NCBI GenBank assembly: GCA_029582265.1
Contig: CM055828.1
Span: forward strand, 35,623,072-35,687,071
Length of the DNA stretch: 64,000 nucleotides
Direction: 5' to 3'
DNA from: Zoroaster sp. YZ-2022
Lineage: Eukaryota; Echinodermata; Asteroidea; Forcipulatida; Zoroasteridae
Shown here piece after piece: positions 35,115 to 45,046 of this stretch. Under the pieces are notes generated by a model. That model saw only the letters and a list, made by a program, of their open reading frames with translations. It had not been told where the DNA came from and did no database searches. Position 1 is the first letter of the stretch, and each line of letters opens with the position of its first letter. The position numbers and the translations under genes were made by a program.

Positions 35115-36497
35115 AGGTCCTAGGAAATAGAAATTTTTAACAGTGAAAACAATAAAGTATACCTATTGGAACATATATTTGTCATTTGTCTATTTTATCC
35201 CCGCCCCTTTGCACCATTAAAAAAATAAATTCTGAAATTAGGGGGGCGCCACGCTCCTCCCCTACCTCCTCATTATCATATTATAATCCGCAAATCCGTG
35301 ACGTAGACCTAGGAAGGTCCAGCACTGCCTGCGATGAAGTTTCAGTCAAGTCGTACTCAAAACCACTGAAGTTGATGTGTCATATTAGATCTTCTTTTCA
35401 GCTAAATTTAGTAGATATCCCACATTTTTGGGAAATGCCTTGTAGGTGTGTTGTTGCTGGGTGTAGCAACACCACAAAGGAAGGTGTCAGCCTTCACCGA
35501 TTTCCACCAGACCCTAAATACAGGCGAATTTGGACGGCGAGTGTGAAGCTGACCAGGGCGAAATGGTCAGGACCAACGGAGCACTCTATGATATGTAGCG
35601 CTCACTTTGAGCCAACATACTTTGACCGGGGGCTCCAGAGCCAATTTGGCATGAGATTTAAAGCCATGCTGCGCCCTGATGCAGTACCAACAATATTTCC
35701 CAGAAGGCCAAGAAACGTCCAGAAAAGAAAAGAGTAGCTTTCTTGAAGCGAGAAAGTCTCAGGGTAAGTTGCTTTGTTTTCCGTGTAACTTACATGTGTA
35801 TGTGCACCCACAAGCAATAGGCTTATTACTAACGTTAGAGGTCGATTGTTACACTTCGCACACCACATTAACGCTAAAAATGTCGTTTCATTGTGAAGTC
35901 ACTGAAGATGTCATTGTACAATTCTTTGACAATGTTAATTATGTGTGTGATTTTTGGATCTTGTTTCAAAATCATCGAGTGCAGAATTATGTTTTGAAAC
36001 GGTCATAACGACGGCTTACACAATTCACCAATGACTCCTGGCCATGTGTATCCATGCCATTGATTCGACGGGGCCTTGCGCTTCGTTTTACGGTAGAGCC
36101 TACAGTACAGATTTATCGGTGCTATACGGTCATGTTTACTATGCAACTTGCAAGTCGTGTGCACATACACTGTACATGTGTACGTTGCGCACAGTTTATG
36201 ACCCTTTTATAATCCCACGGTTTAACCATGGAGCAACTAAACACAATGGCAACATTGGTGCCTAACATTGGAGCTTAGTTTATTCATGGTTTATTGCTCC
36301 TAGGTCTACGTCACGAACAGCGCCACCGCGCGTTGGGCAGCATTTGAAATTAGATGAGGCAATTTTTGTAAAAATCAAATTAAAAATAATTAGCCCAATC
36401 CAGACATAAATTAAACGTAAAATCGTTTTTTATTCATATCAATTGATAAAATAACAAAAGAAAATAAATAAGCACAATTTGACTCTTCCTAGGACCT
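35115..36497 (+). mobile_element. Kolobok-like THAP element 2, TTAA-flanked
   Basis: The terminal inverted repeats are AGGTCCTAGGAA at 35115 and TTCCTAGGACCT ending at 36497, with TTAA at 35111-35114 and 36498-36501. A perfect 17-bp subterminal inverted repeat, GTGACGTAGACCTAGGA, lies at 35298-35314 and inverted at 36298-36314. Layout matches element 1, and both carry ACGTCACGAACAGCGCCACC beside the right subterminal arm. It is 1383 bp and carries a diverged THAP exon. The two elements are clearly related but not recent copies. Confidence 0.8.
35435..35763 (+). pseudogene. THAP-domain exon of element 2, frameshifted
   Basis: ATG 35435 opens MPCRCVVAGCSNTTKEG. C5, C10, C54 and H57 align with the THAP domain of element 1, as do W33, the RAKWSGP block and PDAVPTIF. 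After PTIF the frame goes RRPRNVQKRKE and stops at 35735-35737. In another frame the text continues AKKRPEKKRVAFLKRESLR to a GTAAGT donor at 35764, matching the element 1 tail (KSKKQPERRD...FAKREKIR) and donor position. An indel just after the THAP domain has therefore broken the original exon. The zinc-binding domain itself is intact. The 100-residue product of the broken frame would still hold a complete THAP domain. Confidence 0.75.
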
Positions 36498-36626
36498 TTA
36501 ATGATCGATTAGTGTTACCGGTACCAATAATGTTAACAATAACATTTTTGCCGTCGTCAAAATTACAAAAACAATGTCGCCGCTTTTTTGCTGGTATTTA
36601 AAGTGCATTCTTCCTATAACGGTTAA

Positions 36627-36925
36627 AGATGTATCGCCCGTATTTTTGCCTATTTTAACGGCAATTTCCGAAGATTTTCTTTTTTATCGGAACATCGCTT
36701 TTTTACTTGAAGAAGGAAACACAAATGCTTTACATATTGAGAAACATGATTTTGCAGTAAATATGTACCGAAAAGAGTCTTGCGTAATTTAAGGTTGGCA
36801 CGTTTTACTGATAAACCAAGCTTCTGACAACTATATTTCATTTCAAAGTTTTTCTTTCTAAAACAACTTGTTCCAATGAAAACAAAAAAGTCGAAAATCG
36901 TCGGTAAAACACGGGCGATACATCT
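36627..36925. mobile_element. TTAA-flanked MITE
   Basis: The ends are AGATGTATCGCCCGT and ACGGGCGATACATCT, with TTAA at 36623-36626 and 36926-36929. It is 299 bp and non-coding. The degenerate relative is at 18247-18595. It sits 126 bp beyond the right TTAA of the second THAP element. Confidence 0.85.
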
Positions 36926-36929
36926 TTAA

Positions 36930-37432
36930 AGGGAAGGTACAAAATTACTTTGAACCTGCAACACCAGGGGTGTAAAAATAACACCAGTGGTGTCACCACT
37001 TCATTATGTCATAGTGTCTATATTGGGCGAGTTTCCCAATATAAACACCACTCTACAAGTGTAGCTTTTAACACCACAGATTTTGCAGAGTAGGAATATG
37101 TTTACTCTCTTTGAACCAATTTGTGTGAGTATCAGCATACTACACTGTGTCGTTGTATATTCATTCTAATGCCGAATTTGCGAAAGAGAACTCTTTCCCA
37201 ACTGGAAATTATTTAATTTTGTTGCTTAGATGGCAGCACCTCATCAGACAAACATAGAGAAGAGTGGTATTATTTTTAGTTATTTTTTATTTATTTTATT
37301 TATTCGACTGACATAAAATTACAAAACAAAATTATATAAATAAATGACCTTAACAAAAAGAAAATATATATAAAACTATGCATAGATACTAGTGATTGGA
37401 GGAGGTACAAACACATCTAATAACAGCCAATC
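36930..37432. other. no gene recognised
   Basis: Contains several AACACCA/TGGTGT motifs (36950-37080) that can pair locally, and an AT-rich stretch. No gene. Confidence 0.4.
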
Positions 37433-37535
37433 CTATATTGTACTGGAAACTAGTAAGAGAAAGCATAACATATAAAATTTGTATTTACAAGAATAACATA
37501 CCTTCATAAGAATTACACTGTATGGTGGGAAAAAA

Positions 37536-37790
37536 TTAAATTGGGCGACATTTGGTACAGCGGCAACATGAAACCCAGGTACAAACATTGTCCACTGAGA
37601 ACTTAGTACAAAGTAGATTTGCATAAAATGCATCGATACCTTGCTGGAAGGTGTAAAAGGTAGAATTATCTCTCATGCTTTGAGGCAAATCATTCCACAT
37701 GGGCACAATACGTTGAAAGTAGAATAGTTTGCGGGACTCTATGTTGTACTTTTCAGTTTTCCACCAAATAGGTTTCACATTATGATTCAA
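37536..37790 (-). pseudogene. LINE reverse transcriptase C-terminal fragment
   Basis: The minus-strand frame reads RKLFYFQRIVPMWNDLPQSM and later FYTFQQGIDAFYANLL, the pattern (F-x-x-R...WN-x-LP...F...F) that closes the ORF of many non-LTR reverse transcriptases. It corresponds to the WNFLPGACFPSSYD region of the LINE fragments at 25-28 kb but is a different element. No catalytic part was found upstream on this strand. Confidence 0.65.
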
Positions 37791-37849
37791 ACAGTTGGTT
37801 ATTTTTGAATTACCAATCCTATATCTTACCTTTAATGAGAAGGTACAAC

Positions 37850-39543
37850 AATGTTGGCATAACTATGACCTTTTATGATCCAGTTTGTTCCACTGATAGT
37901 TTCACGATTGTAAGAAAAACTTATAAATCTTTCTACTAAAACTGTGTTAATGTACTTTAATGTTTCGTGACATCGGTTTGGTTTTATTGGATACACTTAA
38001 TAAGGGTGTAATAGATCAATTGTATAAATAATTTATAGAGATCAAACGTTATTGAGACTATAATAAAGCCGTCCAGTGGAAAAGACTCTTGGCTCCAAAA
38101 CTATAATTTATGGCGGACCTAAGGTTACATTGCGGGGACTATACAATAGTGATTATGTATAGAGAAATAGTTGAAATATATTATTTCTCTACAAGATTGA
38201 TACTTATCAGGAGAAATGAAATTAGATGCTGCTTTATATAAATAAATATACCTTTAAATCATGCAAGAATAAACAGTATAAGAACAAAAGAAGGAACCGT
38301 TGAGGACTGACATGCAAACCGTAGCTGCTTATGTGTTTAGTGGGAATTCAATTATATTTAATCCTAAGACTCATTTTGTTTGCCCACAAATCGATTCTGT
38401 CATCCATCTATGAAAAGAGTCGATTTGGAGTCTACTATAAAGCCCCCATTCTATTCGGACTAATCCCTTCAATATTTGTCGACCTAACTTGTCATCCCTG
38501 TCCTTGTTGGGTTAATCTCACTCTATAGGTTTCCCATCAACTCCCCCCCCCCCTGACTTTCCGAATGAAATTCAAGAGAAGTAGCTGCACGAACGTCATT
38601 TCTTCGGATGTCGCTAACTTGGAAAGAGGACGTACGTACAAGTTGTTTACCAACACACATCCGGGATTTATTGCAAGCTGATTTAGTGACGCGTTCTGCG
38701 CATGCGAAATGATACCGCCAAAGCAAGGGTCCCCTGTTTGGGCGCACGAAGCGTTTCACACCACCTATCGTTGCGATTTTAACATCGTTGCGATTTTTTG
38801 GAGGAGGTCTCGATCTCTGTTATAAATAACGAGGGTCCGTGGTAATTATTTAACAAGGATAGCTTTCACACGACTGGGATTTGCTATTTTTTAACATGGA
38901 TGCGATTTTTAGTCAAGGTCCCTTGTTAAAACGGTCTCGTGTGAAAGGGCCTTCATACCACAAATTTCATTAGGCCTGCCGGCCCCATCTTAACCCCGGA
39001 TCGCCTCACGTTCCCAACTAGATTCTAACGGGATACAGTGAGCCGAATTTTAAGTGGTACGATCGAGAACAAAAATTGAGGAGGATTATTTGAAAAGAGA
39101 CACTGAACGAAAACAAACAATAACCGAGTTATAAAGATCATGTGGATCACTGTTTTTCGTTTTTCCTAAATTAAACCCTCCTACAATCAGTGCAATTTTT
39201 GAAACAACCCATCCAGGCCACTCCAAGCCATTAGCTGTTGCCAGTGGCCTCCTATGGTTACCCTTCTGTGCACTATCACACCACTGAGATTGCAGGGTGA
39301 GGTGGTCTCCCATTGATACATTGCAGGCCATACTATTATGTTCAAACATTTACAGTGTCCTTGGGTGGCACACAGTTGATTTTGTAAGATTACTTAGAAA
39401 GGACAGCTGGCTTGTATGTACTGAAGGTTGGTGAAGCACATATTGAATATTTAGTGGATCGGAGTGGCCTCCATGTGTAGTACGGTAACAACCAGAGGAG
39501 TGCCATGTGAAATCTTCCTTTACGTCGTGAATGCTTTCTTGGT
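37850..39543. other. no gene recognised
   Basis: No domain-bearing frame. Between about 38744 and 38960 there are partly repeated GTTGCGATTTT motifs, with GTTTCACAC and GTGTGAAAGGGCC near the ends, suggesting an old MITE with unclear limits. A C run lies near 38544. Confidence 0.35.
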
Positions 39544-39576
39544 GTGAACACTCTTAACAATCCCGAGTCAAATGAC

Positions 39577-39755
39577 CCAGGCCAGAATGTTATTGACCTA
39601 GGCCCGAATGTTATTGACCTAGGTCATAATGTTATTGACCTTATTGACCTAGGTCAGAATGCTATTGACCTAGGCCAGAATGTTATTGACCTAGGCCAGA
39701 ATGTTATTGAACTAGGTCCAAATGTTATTGACCTAGGTCAGAATGATATTGACCC
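39577..39755. repeat. 21-bp minisatellite, about 8-9 copies
   Basis: Unit like AATGTTATTGACCTAGGCC plus two bases. One unit is partly duplicated (TTATTGACC twice near 39631-39650). Several units contain the palindrome CCTAGG. Confidence 0.9.
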
Positions 39756-39813
39756 AGTAAATGGCCCACAGGTAATAGACCCATTTTTGGGTCGAATTGA
39801 CCGGACATTGAGC

Positions 39814-39894
39814 CTAGTCAGACTGACCCGGAAACTGGGTCTAGTCAGACTGAACCGGAATCTGGGTCTTGTCAGACTGATCCTGAATCCAGGT
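39814..39894. repeat. 27-bp tandem repeat, 3 copies
   Basis: 39814-39840, 39841-39867 and 39868-39894, each opening CTAGTCAGACTGA or a one-base variant. Confidence 0.9.
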
Positions 39895-40012
39895 CAGAAC
39901 TTATGACATATATTCTTTCTGATTCTTTCTGATTTCTTCAGATTCTCTCTGACCTAAATATTGGTCTTCCATGTTTACATTTGTATCTACTGTTTCTACT
40001 TTATATCTGCAG

Positions 40013-40155
40013 AGTGTGTAAAAAAGGGGCCTGTGTCTCGCGTTCAAAATGCCAACGATATTAATTTTTCAAATCTGAAGATGTCCAAGAAGTTCTCAGT
40101 AATAAAAACGTCACATGGTTGTTGCTGCTTAAATGAACAAACTGTTACTGACTAA
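40013..40155 (+). other. possible terminal exon after the repeat frame
   Basis: A TATCTGCAG acceptor-like site at about 40004-40012 precedes CVKKGPVSRVQNANDINFS and FSVIKTSHGCCCLNEQ, ending at a stop near 40155. It could be the last exon of a transcript that includes the repeat frame upstream. There is no homology to support it. Confidence 0.2.
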
Positions 40156-40576
40156 AACATTTCTGGTGAAGGTTCCCATTCCATGAATTAAGGGTCCTGA
40201 TATTTACAAAATCAGAGATCGTGCCAAACGAAAACAGCCCATTCGCTGATGTTCTCCAAGGATTCAGTCTTTTATGTTCTTGATTAGGGCATTGGATAAG
40301 GCTTTGGTCCCGGGGGAATTCGCCAGAAAATCTTCAGTTGGTCCGATAATCAGTGTGGTCATCTCGCCGTCAATTAGCAGATCATTGCACCCAGTTAATT
40401 AGGGATGATGGATCAAGATGAACTCGCGGTGCAGAAGACTGAAAACTGCAACATTTGTTACATTACATTTCTGATAAATATTTGGTCGTTTTATTTTTTT
40501 TTTTAATGTTTTTTTTAAGTCTATTACCTTAAGGCCAAAAAGGTCTGTGGTTGCCCACGCGACAACCCGGAACACA

Positions 40577-40729
40577 ATGCCCGAAAAAAGACCACGCACA
40601 CGAAAGGCTACAGCGATCGTCATTGGTGATCCAGACAGCTATGACGGTGTCATTGGTCCAGACAGCCATCGGTGCAATTGGTGCAAACAGCGACATGTGA
40701 CAGAGTCATGGTCTGAGATTGGTATGTGA
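40577..40729 (+). other. short open frame with CxxC, unknown
   Basis: ATG at 40577 opens MPEKRPRTRKATAIVIGDP, then CNWCKQRHVTESW, ending at a stop at 40729; a GGTATGT donor-like site lies just before the stop. The basic start and CxxC-x-x-x-H arrangement could be a small zinc-binding segment. No family recognised. Confidence 0.25.
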
Positions 40730-41124
40730 AACCACGCACGTCATCCATGTACAACATTCTCTAAATCTTGCATTTTTTGGTTCCAAGAAAAGTATTTTGT
40801 GAACATAGCTAATCCGTCTTGTATTCTTGTTTACAGGAAACAAACAATAGTTGATCTCCTTGTTTGTATATAATGGTCAGTTATGTCAGTATTGCTCATT
40901 CAAGTAATTATGTCCAGTTTGCAAAACTGTTTTTCGAGTATGCAGACTGTTATTAAACAAGCAACTTATGTCGTTAACGATAAGATATTTGTATTCAATC
41001 TAATGTGGTAGTTAGGAAATTTCCTAAATTCATATTGGACATTATTTATTTTGTATTTATTTTTATTATACAGCACCACCCCAGGCGAATTATTTACAGG
41101 GAAGATTGATACCATCATACCTTA

Positions 41125-41125
41125 C

Positions 41126-41158
<33 letters not shown>
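41125..41158. repeat. (TA)n microsatellite
   Basis: About 34 bases of TA, directly beside the left arm of an inverted repeat. Confidence 0.9.
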
Positions 41159-41159
<1 letters not shown>

Positions 41160-41247
41160 CCACTACTCGGCAGATATGGTTTGGCCTCTGACCTGGCCCC
41201 ATAGAGCAATAGATAATTGGCATAAGTGGACCGCCCACCAACATAGG

Positions 41248-41320
41248 GGCTGGTTAGCTCAGTTGGTAGAGCGCTCGTACGGTAATCGAGAGGTCGCGGG
41301 TTCGAGTCCGACACCAGCCA
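41248..41320 (+). ncRNA. tRNA-like element, damaged T-arm
   Basis: The cloverleaf geometry is complete: a 7-bp acceptor stem GGCTGGT/ACCAGCC (perfect), D-arm GCTC/GAGC, five-base variable loop, and perfect A box (TAGCTCAGTTGG) and B box (GGTTCGAGTCC). Two of five T-stem pairs are mismatched, the anticodon stem has one mismatch, and position 33 is C, not U. The loop would present GGT. It is therefore a tRNA pseudogene or SINE head, not a working tRNA, although a tRNA scan may flag it. Confidence 0.6.
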
Positions 41321-41342
41321 ATTTTTCTTTGCTCGCTACCCG

Positions 41343-41343
<1 letters not shown>

Positions 41344-41410
<67 letters not shown>
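41344..41410. repeat. (TA)n microsatellite
   Basis: About 67 bases of TA, following the tRNA-like element at a short distance. Confidence 0.95.
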
Positions 41411-41414
<4 letters not shown>

Positions 41415-41424
41415 TAAATCGGGA

Positions 41425-41955
41425 GGGTGGCCTTAGCTTTCGATCCAATCCGGTCTTCATCAGAGGCTTTGACAAAGTACAACATAAAAACTCATCCATT
41501 TATAGGGAAAAGGGAAAGCAAAGGATCATGGGGCGGGATCCAAAAATACATACATATATATACATATACATATATATATACATATATACATATATACATA
41601 TATACATATATACATACATATACTTTTACGTGGTTGTACACCCTGTGTTGGTGGGCGGTCCACTTATGCCAATTATCTATTGCTCTATGGGGCCAGGTCA
41701 GAGGCCAAACCATATCTGCCAAGTAGCCAGGGATCAAGCCCCGGTCACATGCAAACAACCTGGGTAACGGCAGCAGCGGGGATCACACAAGTTGGGACAC
41801 AAGCCTTTTACGTGGTTGTACACAAAGAGATTTATAGGGAGAAACTGACCTGAATATTATATAAACGGGTAGCGAGCAAAGTACAAACATAAAAACACAT
41901 CCATTTATAGGGAAAAGGGAAAGCAAAGGATCATGGGGCGGGATCCAAAAAGGCG
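41425..41955 (-). mobile_element. Penelope-like element 3' terminal region, duplicated
   Basis: Read on the minus strand, the block GGATCCCGCCCCATGATCCT...CCCTATAAATGGATG occurs twice (41951-41877 and 41546-41471). The second copy continues into CCTCTGATGAAGACCGGATT and TCGAAAGC at about 41475-41437. An upstream fragment of a Penelope-type endonuclease lies on the same strand (43150-42926). Assignment as its 3' region is inference from order and strand. Confidence 0.5.
41547..41622. repeat. (ATACAT)n-type microsatellite
   Basis: Alternating ATACAT and ATATAC units, about 75 bases. Confidence 0.9.
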
Positions 41956-42277
41956 GGAAAATAGTAGTCAATTAAAGATTAACATCAGTCAAGAAAAGCC
42001 AATAGGAGTATCAGAAGTGAACAAAGGAGGGATTATTGAGCCATACAATAAGAAGTGTGGCGGCTTGTGGTAAAGCTAGGGTAAAGAGGGATTATTGAGC
42101 CACACAATAGGTAGAGGTGGCAGCTTGTAGTAAAGCTAGGGTAAAAATAGGACAATACACAAAGGGATACAACAACAAAAGGGGGGGTTTACACCATACA
42201 AATTGAGGAGTTGGTGTGTGGGTGTAAATAGCTAAATTAAAATGGTCCTATAAGAGAAAGTTGGAAAAAATGTAATA

Positions 42278-42640
42278 ATAATAATAATAATAATAATAAT
42301 GTATAGATTTATATAGCGCACGTATCCACCAACTAAGTGGCGCTCAAGGCGCATTATATTATTATCCCTGCTCATAAGGCTCATAAGGCTCATAAATCAT
42401 TCCTGAAACCATCTCAGCTCCCTGGGGAGTATACAGCTCAATTGCTGCCATTTCTAGCGCATATAGAGCAAACCATCTCTGCCTTCACAGGTACCCATTT
42501 AACCCCTGGGTGGAGAGAAGCAATTATGGTTAAGTGTCTTGCTCAAGGACACAAGTGTCACGGCCGGGGCTCGAACCCACACTCTGCTGCTGGCAACACC
42601 AGAACTTGAGTTCAGTGCGCTAGACCGCACGACAATCCAC
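42278..42640 (-). mobile_element. SINE, minus strand, near full length
   Basis: (AAT)n tail, then ATAGCGCACGTATCCACCAA, body, CTTGCTCAAGGACACAAGTG, and the B box and A-box side of the tRNA head ending near 42634. Same family as 51541-51898 and 21036-21378. Confidence 0.85.
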
Positions 42641-42827
42641 TTTACGTGCATTATACAACACACGGGACCTACGGCTTTACGTCCCATCCGAAGGACGAAG
42701 CAATTATGGTTAAGTACCTTGCTCAAGGACACAAGTGTCACGACCGGGGCTCGAACCCACACCCTGCTGCTGGCAACACCAGAACTTGAGTTCGGTGCGC
42801 TAGACCGCTCGGCCACGACACTCCAAG
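42641..42827 (-). mobile_element. second SINE head with a different body
   Basis: Read on the minus strand: tRNA head (GTGTCGTGGCCGAGCGGTCT, B box GGGTTCGAGCC), CTTGAGCAAGGTACTTAACC, then a different body (TCGGATGGGACGTAAAGCCG). It adjoins the SINE at 42278-42640 head to tail, giving a dimer of two families sharing the same 5' module. Confidence 0.75.
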
Positions 42828-42925
42828 ATAAGATAACATAAAGGTAAAAAATATATATCAAGGCAGTTGATAAAATACAGCAGTGATATAGGTGAATAGT
42901 AATGATATAGGTAAAGGTAGTTGGG

Positions 42926-43150
42926 TTATTTGATACCTGTGTTGATGTTGAGGCCAAATGGTTGAAGTGTTTTGAGTTGATGTATCCAGTGTGACTCCCT
43001 AAGTTTGCGATGTGTATCATTGCTAGTGCAGGCTTCAATTACAATGAGTTCAACATCATTAATGCTATGATTAGGGTTGTTAAAATTAACCAGACAAAAA
43101 CAAGAATTCTTAAGTTTTCTAGCTGGACAATTCAGTATGTCCTTGCACAA
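42926..43150 (-). pseudogene. Penelope-like GIY-YIG endonuclease tail
   Basis: The minus-strand frame ends RKLRESHWIHQLKTLQPFGLN followed by INTGIK and a stop. The pattern R-x-x-E-x-x-W-I-x-x-L-x-T-x-x-P-x-G-L-N is the C-terminal signature of the GIY-YIG endonuclease of Penelope-like retroelements. The upstream catalytic GIY-YIG core and the reverse transcriptase are not present in readable form, so this is a 3' remnant. Confidence 0.65.
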
Positions 43151-43299
43151 GGCGTAAAAAAGGTTTCTTATTTATTTCACGGACGACCAAACACTCTCTT
43201 GAGTTCCTTTAAAACTCCTTGTAATTCCTTTAATTGGTCCAGTACAGAGTGGGAGCCCACCCTATCCCAAACCGGGATGTCAACTCTGTGATTAGTGTG

Positions 43300-44980
43300 T
43301 GTGTGACACGACCATGAACACTGTAGAGGTGATTTTTTTTAACACCCACGAAGACCTACCTACCTATAAGAGCAGCCTTCATGAGTTGCCTCGAACCACT
43401 GACTACATGCTCCAACAACCAATCCGCATAACGCTGTTCTTATCTTAGTTATGGTTTCGTCTGTCGTAATTAGCAAGCAACCGTCGTCCTTTCTCAAGGT
43501 CAGGAAACCCTTTCAGTTCGGCAGATTAGTTCTTGGATGAAAACTGAGCCAAACAGATTGAGAAAATTGTCATAAAAGGTAAGGTTATTTCTGCCGAATT
43601 TGATGTCCACTTCCGGAAATTTCAGCTTTAATTGTTTCTTATTCGCTACGGGCTACGACGTTTGTTCAGTTCAAAATTTCACTAACTTTCACTTTCTGTA
43701 ATTGCCTAAGCTACAATTATCAAATATGATATGAAAGTATATTATATTATGTGAAGGGTTGTTGTGATACAAAATAATACACAATCATTTCTTCTGAATC
43801 GTGTTTTCTTTTCAAAAAAGACATATAGTCCTAACAGTTTAAAAAATGTATTGTTGTGATCGAAATTGTAATGTATAACGCTAGTTGGTTTTTTTCCGAA
43901 ATTCCCAAATCTGCTATAGGGATAAAAAATAAAGGTGCTTATTATTGTTTTTGCATTTATATATAATACAGGTTCTCTTCGATAATAAGTAGCTTGCAAC
44001 AGCTAATTCTTTATGTATTAGAAATTCTTATAATTGATTTTTCCCAGTCTTCTCAGAAACGTTTGGACCGAAGTGATGAGTTGAAACTTTCAAGGGTTGG
44101 TTGATGATGTAGGCTACTTAATTATTTCTCAATTCCTATAAATGGATGCAAGTGTAACGACCCGCTTTCTTAACATACATGTACAATTTCAGACAGAATT
44201 GTAGTCGAGTAGGAGTACAGAAAAAATTCTCGATTACGAGTACCACAAAGAGAATGAGTATTCCAACACTAGAGTTGTAGCTGAGTATTTTTTTCATGAG
44301 TAGGCCTACACGTACAGAAAAATGTACTAGAGTACGAATGAGTACGAGTATAAGTACTCCAACTCGTGATCTCAAAGATGTACCCACAGCGGTGAGGTAC
44401 CCATGGCGGTGAGATTTTACTTTTGGTGTCACTTGGTTGTTCCCGATCTATAGCTCGATCCAGTGCCATCCCAGAGTGAAAGTGGGGTCAAACGCAGATG
44501 CCCTTCTTTGAAGCACTCACTCAGTATTTCTCGTAAACAGTTATTTCACAATAACGTTGGTAATAGTGCCATGACACTTTGAGATGGCCTACAAATGTCG
44601 GTCGGCCTAAAAATGTCTGAGTGAAAATGGGACCGCATCAGCCAGAAATACGATCAGTAGTTTGCAGGATGCACAAAATTGTCAACAGTAAACCCCTGGG
44701 GAACCCAAGACATGTTAAAGGGGAAATATAAATTATTATTGGGCATAGACCAAGTATATATGGTGTCAATAAAATGTTTATTTTGTGTTTTTAATCATGT
44801 GACCTCATTTGACCTTATTTCCGGAATGTGACACATATGTCACATTGGGTCATTCAGTACACTGAATTAGTGTGAAACTGTATTATAGGAAAATGTAGTT
44901 ACAACACATTCAATGCAAACAGTATACAGAACAAATGGTTTTTTTTACATCATGGGCTCCTGGTAGAAAAAATAACATTA
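43300..44980. other. no gene recognised
   Basis: No domain-bearing frame. 44190-44370 is rich in GAGTACGAGTA-type motifs. 44827-44844 is TGTGACACATATGTCACA, which recurs as a perfect palindrome TGTGACATATATGTCACA at 46793-46810. Confidence 0.4.
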
Positions 44981-44985
44981 TATGG

Positions 44986-45046
44986 GTGTGGCTGCCTATA
45001 AAATGGGCGTGGCTACCTGTAAAATGGGCGTGGTTGCCATACTATT
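44986..45046. repeat. 21-bp-scale tandem repeat, 3 copies
   Basis: GGGTGTGGCTGCCTATAAAAT, then GGGCGTGGCTACCTGTAAAAT, then GGGCGTGGTTGCC. Confidence 0.7.

Larger units (their letters stand above)
39544..39906 (+). other. repeat-encoding open frame, unknown function
   Basis: An open frame of about 120 codons made mostly of two in-frame minisatellites: a 21-bp unit giving LGQNVID-type heptads (about 39577-39755), and a 27-bp unit giving LVRLTRKLG-type nonads three times (39814-39894). Unit lengths are multiples of three and the frame stays open. There is no ATG at its beginning (it opens at a GTG), so it is either an internal exon or fortuitous. Upstream and downstream splice sites were not fixed. 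No known domain. Confidence 0.35.
41169..41716. repeat. inverted repeat pair, ~77-bp arms
   Basis: 41169-41244 (GGCAGATATGGTTTGGCCTC...) is found inverted at 41638-41716 with few changes. The enclosed part holds a tRNA-like element, a (TA)n tract, the hammerhead-like 3' motif and an (ATACAT)n tract. A longer, looser inversion is shown by TTGCTCGCTACCCGTT at 41330 and its complement at about 41863. Confidence 0.8.

Noticed and set aside
41248..41320. Functional tRNA-Thr(GGT)
   Set aside because: Two T-stem mismatches, C at position 33 and an anticodon that is unusual in animal nuclear genomes.
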